NCBI RefSeq assembly: GCF_019431355.1
Contig: NZ_CP080269.1
Coordinates: 5,637,001 to 5,701,000 of the forward strand
DNA: 64,000 bases
Reading direction: 5' to 3'
Source: Paenibacillus sp. R14(2021)
GTDB taxonomy: Bacteria > Bacillota > Bacilli > Paenibacillales > Paenibacillaceae
The notes under the pieces are model-generated. The model was not told where the DNA came from. It did no database searches and saw only the letters and a program-made list of their open reading frames with translations. Both the position numbers and the translations under genes were made by a program. Every line of letters starts with the position of its first letter. Within the stretch, counting starts at the first letter, position 1. Below are positions 52,665-60,965 of the stretch, one piece after another.

Positions 52665-52673
52665 AGTATAGCA
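52665..52673 (-). promoter_or_regulatory. Extended -10 of the MFS gene
   Basis: On the minus strand TGCTATACT is an extended -10. The -35 is weak. It would give a leader of about 35 nt. Confidence 0.45.
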
Positions 52674-52745
52674 TATGGGGAACAAGTTTTCGCGCTGGAT
52701 TTGTACTCTATGAAATGGTACATTATTGGATGGAGGTTTTGAGAC

Positions 52746-53060
52746 GTGAATCATTACTTTACCTGGAATGACCGGCTTGGAATCTCGCTCCCGACGATCG
52801 AACGGGAATGGGAAGCCTTCAGTGAAGCGGAGCGTACGTACATTGTGACACAATGGGAAGACATCCGCGGGTCCATTCCAGACCGAGTTATCGCATTTGA
52901 ACGCGTTATTAATGCGAAACAGGCGCAGTTGTTCGAGGAAGAAGACTTCGAACGCTCCTGCGACATTAATTTGGACATTGCGGAGTTTGCCAGCCGGATC
53001 AACGATCTGCATATCTGGTACCGCATGAATCAAGAGATCGAATCGAAGCGCCATTCCTGA
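52746..53060 (+). CDS. Conserved-looking soluble protein of 104 residues, unrecognised
   Basis: The protein starts MNHYFTWNDRLGISLPTIER, is rich in Glu/Arg/Ile and predicted to be mostly helical (EREWEAFSEAERTYIV, VIAFERVINAKQAQLFEEED). There is no signal peptide or TM segment. The start is GTG at 52746 with TGGAGG about 8 nt upstream. It stands 33 nt before ytpB and ends with a full ribosome site for that gene, so it probably belongs to a ytpB-pfkA transcript. I recognise no function. Confidence 0.7.
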   Translation: MNHYFTWNDRLGISLPTIEREWEAFSEAERTYIVTQWEDIRGSIPDRVIAFERVINAKQAQLFEEEDFERSCDINLDIAEFASRINDLHIWYRMNQEIESKRHS

Positions 53061-53093
53061 GCAGCGGAGTGGAATAAAGGAGGGCGCCCACTA

Positions 53094-54179
53094 ATGCTTA
53101 TTTCAGCGCAGGCCCGCCAAGTGCCAAAGACACCCGTTACCCTTATGTACAGGGTATACAAATATGTGTTGCCGGAAGTGCGTGCAGAGCTGGGGCGGTT
53201 AAGAGTCATCGCCGAACGTATTCCTGACGATGAATTACGCATACAAGCGATCGCTAGTATGACTAGCAAGCAGTTCCATTGTGAGGGCGGCGGCATTTAT
53301 GCGGCTGCCAACTTAAACAGCAGACATATCTTGATTCCGCTAATTGTATGCCTGCAAACGATCAGCGATTATTTGGACAATCTGTGCGATCGCAGCACGT
53401 CGCTCGATCCGGATGATTTCCGGCTGCTGCATCAATCCATGCTGGATGCTGTTGATCCCGATGCGCCGCTGCGAGATTATTACGCGCTTCGGACGGAACG
53501 GGACGACGGGGGTTATCTGCATGAGCTTGTTCGCACTTGCCAAGCCTCCATACGGCAGCTGCCTTCTTATTCTGCCGTCCAGCCCTATGTGTCGGAGTTG
53601 GTTGGTCTGTACGGGGATTTGCAGGTGTACAAACATATTGTGAAGGAAAAGCGCGAGCCCGCCTTGCTGGAATGGTGGGGCAAGCACGGATATACCGTGC
53701 CGCATCTGCATTGGAATGAGTTTGCGGCTGCGACCGGTTCGACGCTCGGGATGTTCATGCTGTTTCTCGCTGCTTCCGTAGAGGGCTGTTCGCCCGAGGA
53801 AGCACTTGAAATCCGGAGTGCTTATTTTCCGCATGTTTGCGGCCTTCATATTATGCTCGATTATTTGATTGATCAGGAGGAAGATCGAATCGGAGGCGAT
53901 TTGAACTTCTGTAATTACTATAGCAGTCAGAGCCAGCTTGTCGAACGAATCGGCGATATCGTCGAGCGTGCCCGGCAGGATGTCAATAGACTGCCCGTAC
54001 CTAGATTTCACCGCATGGTTATAGAAGGACTGCTGGCCTTGTACCTGTCGGATCCCAAAGTGCGCGGACAGCAGGATGTACAGCTTGTATCCAAACGGCT
54101 TATGCGAAGAAGTCCATTGACGCGCTTATTCTTCTGGGGGAACAGCGTCGTTATTCGTTTGCGTCAATCTTCGAACTGA
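53094..54179 (+). CDS. ytpB: Tetraprenyl-beta-curcumene synthase (YtpB family)
   Basis: A 361-residue YtpB/DUF2600 enzyme. It closely matches the Bacillus YtpB pattern: LMYRVYKYVLPEVRAEL, QFHCEGGGIYA, ISDYLDNLCDRSTSLDPDDF, LLHQSMLDAVDPDAPLRDYY, ERDDGGYLHELVRTCQ, and LDYLIDQEEDRIGGDLNFCNY near 260-285. The Asp-rich DYLDNLCD and YLIDQEED blocks suit a metal-dependent prenyl cyclase. In Bacillus YtpB cyclises C35 heptaprenyl diphosphate to make sesquarterpenes found in spores. The ATG has AAGGAGG 10 nt upstream. pfkA follows by 38 nt. Confidence 0.92.
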   Translation: MLISAQARQVPKTPVTLMYRVYKYVLPEVRAELGRLRVIAERIPDDELRIQAIASMTSKQFHCEGGGIYAAANLNSRHILIPLIVCLQTISDYLDNLCDRSTSLDPDDFRLLHQSMLDAVDPDAPLRDYYALRTERDDGGYLHELVRTCQASIRQLPSYSAVQPYVSELVGLYGDLQVYKHIVKEKREPALLEWWGKHGYTVPHLHWNEFAAATGSTLGMFMLFLAASVEGCSPEEALEIRSAYFPHVCGLHIMLDYLIDQEEDRIGGDLNFCNYYSSQSQLVERIGDIVERARQDVNRLPVPRFHRMVIEGLLALYLSDPKVRGQQDVQLVSKRLMRRSPLTRLFFWGNSVVIRLRQSSN

Positions 54180-54217
54180 ATCAATGCATACACAGATAAG
54201 ATAAGGAGTGGATAGGT

Positions 54218-55186
54218 ATGTCAGCAGTAAAGTCGATTGCCGTTCTAACAAGCGGCGGAGATTCGCAAGGGATGAATGCCGCAGTTCGTGCAGTTGTCCG
54301 AAGCGGGCTATATCATGGTCTTGATGTTTACGCCGTACAGCGCGGATACCAAGGCCTGATTAATAATGATTTGCGCCAGATGGATCTGCGCAGCGTAGGC
54401 GACATTATTCAGCGCGGCGGCACAATTCTTCAAACGGCACGCTGCAAGGAATTTCTGACGCCTGAAGGCCAGCAGAAAGGCGCCGACGTGCTTCGCGAGC
54501 GCGGAATCGACGGACTTGTCGTTATTGGCGGAGACGGCTCTTATCAAGGCGCGAACAAGCTGTCCAAGCTCGGCATCAAAACGATGGGTCTTCCAGGCAC
54601 GATCGATAACGATATTCCGTTCACCGATTATACGATCGGTTTTGACACGTCTGTTAGTATCGTTGTTGATGCCATCAACAAGCTCCGCGACACGATGACC
54701 TCGCATGAGCGCTCCTCGATCGTGGAAGTTATGGGCCGTCATTGCGGCGACATTGCACTCTATGCGGGGCTTGCAAGCGGCGCCGAGACGATTATCGTTC
54801 CTGAAGTTCCTTATGATCTCGATATGGTCGCGAAGCGGATGGAAGAAAACTTCCAGTCCGGCAAACGCCATAGTATTATCGTTGTCGCCGAAGGCGCCGG
54901 TTCAGGCGACGAAATCGGCCGCGGCATCACGATGCGCTGTGGCATGGAGCCGCGGGTGACGGTGCTCGGGCATATTCAACGCGGTGGATCGCCGACGCAT
55001 AACGATCGGGTGCTCGCGAGCCAGCTCGGCGATTTTGCGGTTCGCAAGCTGATGGAAGGCGATTCCGGCAAAGCCTGCGGCATTATCAAAGGCGAGCTTA
55101 CTCTTACGGACATCGACACAGTCGTCAATACGAAGAAGCCGTTTAATATGGACTTGTACAATTTGGCACTTCGCTTATCGCTATAA
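54218..55186 (+). CDS. pfkA: 6-phosphofructokinase
   Basis: PfkA of 322 residues phosphorylates fructose-6-P with ATP, the committed glycolytic step. Visible motifs are LTSGGDSQGMNAAVRAVVR, GGDGSYQGANKLS, GTIDNDIPFTDYTIGFDTSV, VEVMGRHCGDIALYAGLA and VLGHIQRGGSPTHNDR. The Bacillus-type allosteric ADP/PEP residues are in the expected regions. The ATG has AAGGAGTGG about 8-9 nt upstream. It follows ytpB closely, unlike Bacillus where pfkA sits between accA and pyk, and is followed by a strong terminator. Confidence 0.97.
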   Translation: MSAVKSIAVLTSGGDSQGMNAAVRAVVRSGLYHGLDVYAVQRGYQGLINNDLRQMDLRSVGDIIQRGGTILQTARCKEFLTPEGQQKGADVLRERGIDGLVVIGGDGSYQGANKLSKLGIKTMGLPGTIDNDIPFTDYTIGFDTSVSIVVDAINKLRDTMTSHERSSIVEVMGRHCGDIALYAGLASGAETIIVPEVPYDLDMVAKRMEENFQSGKRHSIIVVAEGAGSGDEIGRGITMRCGMEPRVTVLGHIQRGGSPTHNDRVLASQLGDFAVRKLMEGDSGKACGIIKGELTLTDIDTVVNTKKPFNMDLYNLALRLSL

Positions 55187-55196
55187 GTAAACATGG

Positions 55197-55262
55197 GCCT
55201 TATCCAAGAGAAAACCAGGATGTTGCTTTCTGGCTGACCTGCTCTTGAATAAGGCTTTCGTT
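55197..55262 (+). terminator. Intrinsic terminator after pfkA
   Basis: GCCTTATcCAAGAG pairs with CTCTTGaATAAGGC around a loop with its own CCAG/CTGG stem, followed by TTTCGTTTT. Confidence 0.8.
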
Positions 55263-55331
55263 TTGTCAAAAGGGTCTGCAGCGGGCAGTGAATCAGTGAA
55301 TACGAAAAAGAAAGAGGAGCGTGTACGAATA

Positions 55332-55535
55332 ATGTTTCTGTACAAGATTGAAATTGAAATGGAAGACACCTCAGCCCATCTGATTCTCCTTGCCGAGACC
55401 GACGAGAAGGCGTTCTCCGTCGTGGACAGCCATGTCGCCAGACATTACATAAAAATGCCGATTTTGAAATCCGTAGCCATTGTAGAAAAGAAGCGTACGG
55501 AAGCAGGCTCGGGGTATTTGATCCCGCAGCAGTAA
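55332..55535 (+). CDS. Small DUF3906-like protein
   Basis: A 67-residue protein starting MFLYKIEIEMEDTSAHLILL, with the block AETDEKAFSVVDSHVARHYIK and a final strand SVAIVEKKRT. This resembles the small Firmicute DUF3906 family of unknown function, probably a beta-alpha-beta fold. The ATG at 55332 has GAGGAG 12-13 nt upstream. A 29-residue longer in-frame start would begin inside the pfkA terminator, so I reject it. It is monocistronic as far as I can see. Confidence 0.72.
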   Translation: MFLYKIEIEMEDTSAHLILLAETDEKAFSVVDSHVARHYIKMPILKSVAIVEKKRTEAGSGYLIPQQ

Positions 55536-55645
55536 ACGCGGAGGCTGCGTCGGTCTTTAGTAAATAATGGTGAAAGTGGTATTGACCCGATAAACAAAAC
55601 ATACTAAAATGTATGTAAAGTGACTAAATCGGGGGGATTTTCCAC

Positions 55646-56179
55646 ATGCGAATTACAATCATAGCCGGAGCCACTCGGCGCGATTCCACAAGCGCCATGC
55701 TATCATATTACATTGCAGCCTTAATGCGAGCTGAAGGTCATGAGGCCGAGGTGTTCGATTTGCGCGTGAAGCCGCTGCCGCTGTACAACGACGATATCGA
55801 GGAGATGCATCCCTTTACGTCGGAGCTGCAGGATGCGGTCTTTCACAGCGATGCGGTCGTGCTCAGCACGCCGGAATTTCACGGAAGCATGAGCGGCGTG
55901 TTGAAGAATGCGCTGGACCACTTAAGTTCGGATCAATTTGACGGCAAAGCGGTGCTCTCGATAAGCGCTGCCGGCGGATCCGTAGGGGTCAGTTCCTTAC
56001 AACATCTGCAAACGATTGTTCGAAACTTACATGGTATTAACTGCCCGGAGTGGATATCGATCGGCGGGGCGCAGCGTCAATTCAATGGCGACGGCACGCC
56101 TGCATTGCCGGATGTGCAGAAGCGGGTGAACCGTACGGTATCGTATTTCTTGCAGCTAGCATCCAAACAGCGCAGTTAA
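55646..56179 (+). CDS. NAD(P)H-dependent FMN reductase-family protein
   Basis: A 177-residue flavodoxin-like NADPH:FMN oxidoreductase. MRITIIAGATRRDSTSAMLS holds the FMN phosphate loop, LPLYNDDIEEMHPFTSELQD precedes the family signature VVLSTPEFHGSMSGVLKNALDHLS, and VLSISAAGGSVGVSSLQHL follows. It is related to YhdA/azoreductase-type quinone or azo-dye reductases; the physiological acceptor is unknown. It differs clearly from the SsuE at 42922. The ATG has GGGGGG about 10 nt upstream. A shared terminator follows. Confidence 0.9.
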   Translation: MRITIIAGATRRDSTSAMLSYYIAALMRAEGHEAEVFDLRVKPLPLYNDDIEEMHPFTSELQDAVFHSDAVVLSTPEFHGSMSGVLKNALDHLSSDQFDGKAVLSISAAGGSVGVSSLQHLQTIVRNLHGINCPEWISIGGAQRQFNGDGTPALPDVQKRVNRTVSYFLQLASKQRS

Positions 56180-56187
56180 ACAATGAG

Positions 56188-56235
56188 AAACGCTCTGCCG
56201 GGGGAGAAGAGATTCTTCCTTGGCAGAGCGTTTTT
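56188..56235. terminator. Bidirectional terminator after the FMN reductase
   Basis: AAACGCTCTGCC pairs with GGCAGAGCGTTT, with T-run TTTTT on the plus strand and ATTG on the other. It lies between convergent genes. Confidence 0.85.
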
Positions 56236-56244
56236 GGTCTGACG

Positions 56245-57477
56245 TTAGAATTTTGCATCAGCCGTGTAATGATTATTTGCGTTCCATAGCAAGTATTCCT
56301 GTACGCCGGCGTCTTGAAGCGCTTTAATCTGAGCGTCCACTTGCGGTTTGCCGTATTTGATATAATGGCCTTTACCGAGCCAGCTTGCCGTAAAGTCTTG
56401 AATCCATGGCCGTATGACCGGCTTGAACGAACCGATCGGATCCAGTTTCTTGTGCGTATCCTTCATTGCGCCTTGAATCGTCGCATAGGGGTTCGTATCC
56501 GGGTCCTTCACGCCGAACCAGCCGGTGCTGTAATGGCTCGGATAGATCATCGGCGAGATCACGTCAACATGTTTGGAGATTTTTACGAAATCCTGACCGA
56601 TGCCTTCCGCTGCAGGCACCGATGCTGCATAACCGAAGATATCGACGGACACCCGCACGCCTAGAGGCTCAAGCTTTGACTTGGCATAGTCGACGAAGGC
56701 TGCAATCGTATCCACGCGGGAAGCTTTCGTTTTGTCGAAGATGAGGGAGTCCGCCTTTTTCTCGAAACCTTCGGGAAACCGCACATAGTCGAACTGAATT
56801 TCCTTGAAGCCCATTTTGGCAGCTTCTTTAGCGACGGCAATGTTATAGTCCCATACTTCCTTCTTGTAGGCATTGACGAAGCTGTCGCCTTTACCGTTCG
56901 CCCAGACCGAGCCGTCCTTGCGTCGGAACGACAGTTCCGGATGACTGCGGGCAAGCACGGTATCTTTGAAGACGACAATTCTGCCGATAGGATACACGTT
57001 ATGCTTCTTCAACCGTTCCATTAATAAGGGCATATCGCGAATATACTTCTGCGGTTTGCCGAGCTTGAGCAGCTCTGGGTTCGCAGTAGGGTACGTAATA
57101 TAACCGTTATCGTCTTTGATATCGATGACCATGCTGTTGAGATCCGTGTCGTCAAGCAGCTTGAGCAGCGAATCCATGCGGGTACCGCCTGCGCTGTGCG
57201 CGGTCACGTAAATGCCCTTGACTTTGGGCGCGTCAGGCTGTGGGTCATGCTTGACGAAGGCATTGCCGGTATTTCCGTTCGTCGGGGCAACTGCCGGTTT
57301 TCCTGTGTCGGTCGTGGTTCCAGAGAGCGCGAGGGCGCCAGGCTGAAGTTTAACGGCCGGCGCGGTTAACAAGTCGGCCAGCAGTTGATGGGTGGAGGCG
57401 GTTTGTGTTCCGGCTCCGGAAGTAGATCCTGTCAAAACATGAAACAACAGTAATAAAGTCGAAATAATTGCGTCCAT
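56245..57477 (-). CDS. Putative secreted glycoside hydrolase (DUF4015 / GH13-like barrel)
   Basis: A 410-residue protein. It starts MDAIISTLLLLFHVLTGSTS, a signal-peptide-like segment, followed by a Thr/Ala-rich spacer. The TIM-barrel domain begins near 90 with KGIYVTAHSAGGTRMDSLL and carries MVIDIKDDNGYITYP, GRIVVFKDTVLAR, FKEIQFDYVRFPEG (likely catalytic Asp), VSVDIFGY and DVISPMIYPSHY. These are hallmarks of the DUF4015 putative glycoside hydrolases of Bacilli. The substrate is unknown. The ATG at 57477 has GGGGAGAG 6-7 nt upstream. Confidence 0.88.
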   Translation of the reverse strand: MDAIISTLLLLFHVLTGSTSGAGTQTASTHQLLADLLTAPAVKLQPGALALSGTTTDTGKPAVAPTNGNTGNAFVKHDPQPDAPKVKGIYVTAHSAGGTRMDSLLKLLDDTDLNSMVIDIKDDNGYITYPTANPELLKLGKPQKYIRDMPLLMERLKKHNVYPIGRIVVFKDTVLARSHPELSFRRKDGSVWANGKGDSFVNAYKKEVWDYNIAVAKEAAKMGFKEIQFDYVRFPEGFEKKADSLIFDKTKASRVDTIAAFVDYAKSKLEPLGVRVSVDIFGYAASVPAAEGIGQDFVKISKHVDVISPMIYPSHYSTGWFGVKDPDTNPYATIQGAMKDTHKKLDPIGSFKPVIRPWIQDFTASWLGKGHYIKYGKPQVDAQIKALQDAGVQEYLLWNANNHYTADAKF

Positions 57478-57605
57478 TATGCTCTCTCCCCGCATGCGAA
57501 GTCAGTAAAATTATAAATCAGTTTCAGGTGAAGGCACAGCGTTATTTTTCCGGATCGTGAAAATAAATGCAAGGATTCGTCCCGTCCGCATAGTTATGTA
57601 TAAAC

Positions 57606-57640
57606 AAAAAAAGAACGAGAACAACAAGTTGTTCCCGCTC
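57606..57640 (-). terminator. Intrinsic terminator of the 64-residue gene
   Basis: On the minus strand GAGCGGGAACAAC pairs with GTTCTCGTTC-type complement around a short loop, followed by TTTTTTT. It lies 8 nt past the stop codon at 57648. Confidence 0.85.
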
Positions 57641-57647
57641 TCATCAT

Positions 57648-57842
57648 CTATTGCAAAAGCACTTCTCTTTGGTGCTCGCAAATACTGTGTTGTACGATTT
57701 CCATTGCGTCTTCTGGTTCCAGCACTGCCAGTCCATCCCGAAGCACGATATTCAAATTCAATTCCCGCTCCGTGAGGAAAGGCACTAATTCTGGTGCTAA
57801 CTTCTCCACAATCTGCAACAATCTGACCGTTTCCATATCCAT
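57648..57842 (-). CDS. Small acidic protein of 64 residues, unrecognised
   Basis: The protein reads MDMETVRLLQIVEKLAPELV, then ERELNLNIVLRDGLAVLEPE, and ends HSICEHQREVLLQ. It is predicted helical and soluble. AAAGGGTG lies 7 nt upstream of the ATG and a strong terminator follows directly, so it is a complete single-gene unit. I recognise no family. The short, Glu/Leu-rich form is like other small Firmicute regulators, but that is not evidence of function. Confidence 0.72.
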   Translation of the reverse strand: MDMETVRLLQIVEKLAPELVPFLTERELNLNIVLRDGLAVLEPEDAMEIVQHSICEHQREVLLQ

Positions 57843-58011
57843 GAAGCATCACCCTTTCATCTTAAAATGGAGGGTAAAACGTATGGCACGAAACTTTGTA
57901 TTGCACGGGATATGTATATTATAACAGCAGCATCTTGAAAAACCTAGTGCTCCTTTACGAAATTCCATGTTTGCCGCCGCCCGAATTAACGGGAACTCCG
58001 GCAGGTTAGGA

Positions 58012-58836
58012 CTATAGAACCGGTTTGCGAAAATCACCCATAACGCCAACAGTTTCGACGATATTGACGAACGCCTTGGGGTCGGTGGCTGCAATGATTT
58101 TCCGGAGCTCGTTCAGCTCGAAGCGTGTAGTCACCGTCATAAGCATGTCGTTCTCCGCATTCGTATAGCCGCCGCGAGTGCGAATGACGGTCACTCCCCG
58201 GTACAGAGGAATCAGGGCCGCGCGCATCGCCTCGGTTTGCGTCGTTACGATAAAAACTGTCATTTTGACATGCTTGATGTGAATAAGATCGATGATTTTT
58301 CCCGATGTGAAAATGGACAGCAGGGAGTAGAGCGCGATGTCCCAGTTCTTCGTCAAGAAACCGAGCGCCGCGATGACCGTGCCGTTCAGAACGAAGATCA
58401 GCATGCCGATAGAAATATCCCTTTTCCGCGTGACGATGGCCGCAATAATGTCGAAGCCCCCGGAAGAGGATCCGCCCCTGAGGGCAATGCCGCTTCCGAA
58501 GCCGACCGTAACGCCGCCGAAAACAGCTCCGAGCATCAAGTCGCTGACCATGGGTCTAACGGGTATGAGCTGCATGAAAATCGTTGTAGCGACTACGGAT
58601 ACTAGGCTCCAACTGATAAACCGCATGCCAAGCTCGCGCCATCCCCAGATTAAAACCGGGACGTTTAGAATAAAATATAGCCAGCCAATGTTGAGGCCGG
58701 AGGCATAGCCGGCTATCATGGTAATGCCCGATACGCCGCCGCTGATCAGCTTATGGGGGATCAATATTTGATTGAAGCCGAATGCAATGAGCAGTGAACT
58801 GAACAAGGTTGTTGCGGCAATTTTGGAAGTTCGCAT
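58012..58836 (-). CDS. YitT-family membrane protein (DUF161 + DUF2179)
   Basis: A 274-residue YitT protein. The N-terminal part has about five TM segments with FNQILIPHKLISGGVSGITM, GLNIGWLYFILNVPVLIWGW and LRGGSSSGGFDIIAAIV. The C-terminal soluble DUF2179 domain (about 195-270) reads YRGVTVIRTRGGYTNAENDM and FVNIVETVGVMGDFRKP. The family is widespread in Firmicutes and of uncertain function. The start ATG at 58836 has GAGGAG a little upstream. The 169 nt between it and the 64-residue gene contain no gene or terminator I can support. Confidence 0.92.
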   Translation of the reverse strand: MRTSKIAATTLFSSLLIAFGFNQILIPHKLISGGVSGITMIAGYASGLNIGWLYFILNVPVLIWGWRELGMRFISWSLVSVVATTIFMQLIPVRPMVSDLMLGAVFGGVTVGFGSGIALRGGSSSGGFDIIAAIVTRKRDISIGMLIFVLNGTVIAALGFLTKNWDIALYSLLSIFTSGKIIDLIHIKHVKMTVFIVTTQTEAMRAALIPLYRGVTVIRTRGGYTNAENDMLMTVTTRFELNELRKIIAATDPKAFVNIVETVGVMGDFRKPVL

Positions 58837-58933
58837 TTCAGGTTCTCCTCGAAAGTTTCTGGGTTCAAGATTAACAATAGAAGAAGAATTAGTATATGTA
58901 AATAGTCCTTACTGGTATTCTGAATTGCCTTTG

Positions 58934-58942
58934 TGCTATAAT
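58934..58942 (+). promoter_or_regulatory. Extended -10 promoter of the cshA-like gene
   Basis: TGCTATAAT is a consensus extended -10. The -35 is poor. It would give a leader of about 42 nt before the TTG start. Confidence 0.55.
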
Positions 58943-58990
58943 GAACTGTATATTTTCTGTAGGATGCAGATAGAAGGAGATTGAAACAGT

Positions 58991-60589
58991 TTGAAAACAT
59001 TTGCTGAATTCGGCCTGGAGACTAAAGTTCTTCAAGCCATTACTGAACTTGGATTTGAGGAATCTACCCCAATCCAATCTAAAGCCATTCCAATTGCGCT
59101 TACCGGTACCGACTTAATCGGTCAAGCTCAAACGGGAACGGGTAAAACGGCTGCTTTCGGAATTCCGCTCGTTAACCGGATTCCAGTGACGGAAGAGCGT
59201 ATTGTCGCTCTGATCATGACGCCGACCCGTGAGCTTGCCATCCAAGTTTCGGAAGAAATCGGAAAGCTTACTCGCTACAAAGGTTTGCGTTCGCTGCCTA
59301 TCTACGGCGGCCAAGAAATCGGCAGACAAATTCGTGCATTGAAGAAAAAACCGCAGATCATCATCGGTACGCCTGGACGTTTGCTGGATCATATCAACCG
59401 CAAAACGATCCGCCTCGACGATGTACAAACGGTCATCTTGGATGAAGCGGATGAAATGCTCGATATGGGCTTCATGGAAGATATCACGTCCATTCTTTCT
59501 CTGGTGCCTGAAAACCGTCACACGATGCTTTTCTCGGCAACAATGCCAACCAACATTCGGAAGCTGGCTGACCAGTTCCTGAAGAACCCTGAGCATGTAT
59601 CGGTTATTCCAACGCAAGTAAGCGCACCGACAATTGATCAAGCTTACATCGAAGTGCATGAGCGCCAGAAGTTCGACGCGCTTAGCCGTTTGCTTGACAT
59701 GGAATCGCCTGAGCTTGCCATCATCTTTGGACGTACGAAACGCCGCGTAGATGAACTGAGCGAAGCGCTGCAGAAGCGTGGATATTCCGCGGACGGTCTG
59801 CACGGCGACTTGTCCCAGAATCAGCGCGATAACGTTATGCGTAAATTCCGCGACGGCAGCATCGATGTGCTGGTAGCAACGGACGTTGCTGCGCGCGGTC
59901 TCGACGTATCCGGCGTAACCCACGTTATTAACTTTGACTTGCCGCAGGATCCAGAGAGCTACGTTCACCGGATCGGCCGTACAGGCCGTGCGGGTAAAGA
60001 AGGAACAGCTTGGTCCTTCGTAACGCCTCGCGAATTGGATCATATGCATTTCATTGAGAAAGTAACGCGCCACAAAATCGCCAAGAAGCCGCTTCCAAGC
60101 ATTGCAGAAGCGATCGAAGGCAAACAGCGCGTAACGGCTGAACGTATCCTTGAAGCCATGGATGACGAGTCGATTAACGAGTTCAAAGCAATTGCGATTC
60201 AATTGCTGGAGCAATACGACTCCGTCAACGTGATCGCTGCTGCGATTAAGCTGATCACCGGTGAGAAGAAAGATGTCAACATCGAACTGACTCCGGAAGA
60301 TCCGATCCGTGCTAAGAAACGCAGACCGGATGTTCGCACGAGCGGTCGCCGTTTCTCCGGCGGTCCATTCGGCGGCGGTAACCGTTCCGGCAGCGGCCCT
60401 CGCGGACGCGGCGAAAGCAGCGGCAATCGCGGAGGCTACGGCAATCGTGGTGCTGGCAGCGGCAGCACTAGCGGCAGCACTAGCGGCGGCGGTTACAACC
60501 GTGACCGTGACCGTGATGGACAATACAGAGGCCGTAATGAAGGCCGTGGAGACGCACCTCGCCGTCCCCGCCCATCTGCTGACGAATAG
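58991..60589 (+). CDS. cshA: DEAD-box RNA helicase (CshA-like)
   Basis: A 532-residue DEAD-box helicase. Motifs in order: Q-motif [16 protein letters not shown], motif [12 protein letters not shown], Ia [24 protein letters not shown]-like [27 protein letters not shown] and [13 protein letters not shown]. The C-terminus (from about 450) is an Arg/Gly/Ser-rich tail ([16 protein letters not shown] and similar), which binds RNA and helps at low temperature. It belongs to the degradosome-associated CshA type in Bacilli. The start is TTG at 58991 with AAGGAG 11 nt upstream. A terminator follows. Confidence 0.93.
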   Translation: MKTFAEFGLETKVLQAITELGFEESTPIQSKAIPIALTGTDLIGQAQTGTGKTAAFGIPLVNRIPVTEERIVALIMTPTRELAIQVSEEIGKLTRYKGLRSLPIYGGQEIGRQIRALKKKPQIIIGTPGRLLDHINRKTIRLDDVQTVILDEADEMLDMGFMEDITSILSLVPENRHTMLFSATMPTNIRKLADQFLKNPEHVSVIPTQVSAPTIDQAYIEVHERQKFDALSRLLDMESPELAIIFGRTKRRVDELSEALQKRGYSADGLHGDLSQNQRDNVMRKFRDGSIDVLVATDVAARGLDVSGVTHVINFDLPQDPESYVHRIGRTGRAGKEGTAWSFVTPRELDHMHFIEKVTRHKIAKKPLPSIAEAIEGKQRVTAERILEAMDDESINEFKAIAIQLLEQYDSVNVIAAAIKLITGEKKDVNIELTPEDPIRAKKRRPDVRTSGRRFSGGPFGGGNRSGSGPRGRGESSGNRGGYGNRGAGSGSTSGSTSGGGYNRDRDRDGQYRGRNEGRGDAPRRPRPSADE

Positions 60590-60609
60590 ACAGGGATGAA
60601 CGAACACAC

Positions 60610-60659
60610 CGGGGCTTCTGTTTAACCGAGCAATCGGATAAATAGAAGCCCCGTTTTTT
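60610..60659. terminator. Intrinsic terminator after cshA
   Basis: CGGGGCTTCT (60610-60619) pairs with AGAAGCCCCG (60644-60653), followed by TTTTTTA. It also lies just beyond the yjcZ stop on the other strand. Confidence 0.88.
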
Positions 60660-60668
60660 AAAACCTGC

Positions 60669-60770
60669 TCAGTAGATGAAGCATTTGGTTACGATGACTA
60701 GCAGAATGAATAACACGAGGATAATAGCGGATGACGTTACGAAGCCATGACCATGACCTGCATTGCTCAC
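60669..60770 (-). CDS. YjcZ-family sporulation micro-protein
   Basis: A 33-residue protein: MSNAGHGHGFVTSSAIILVL then FILLVIVTKCFIY. The Gly/His-rich N-terminus and a single hydrophobic helix ending in a basic/Cys/Tyr tip match the YjcZ family of sporulation-associated micro-proteins in Bacilli. The start is GTG at 60770 with a full AGGAGG 9 nt upstream. It is shorter than common annotation cut-offs and easily missed. Family members occur in mother-cell or spore expression sets, but a molecular role is not known. Confidence 0.85.
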   Translation of the reverse strand: MSNAGHGHGFVTSSAIILVLFILLVIVTKCFIY

Positions 60771-60965
60771 TAGCGGCGACCTCCTTTAGCGGGTGTCTGG
60801 AAGATCATGAAGCTGGGTGGTCTGAACACTATATGGTATGCATATGGGTCTTAGCCGTCTAGACAACGGCCTAGAAACCCAAAAATGGGCGTTGGCTTAT
60901 CGTGCGGCCTGGATTATAGTTAATGTAGGACAGAATGAAATCGCTTGCTAGGAGGATTCGCAACA

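Noticed and set aside
52623-53054. N-terminal extension of the MFS frame by 144 codons
   Set aside because: The extension is antisense to the 104-residue gene and upstream of the extended -10, and it shows no TM or signal features.
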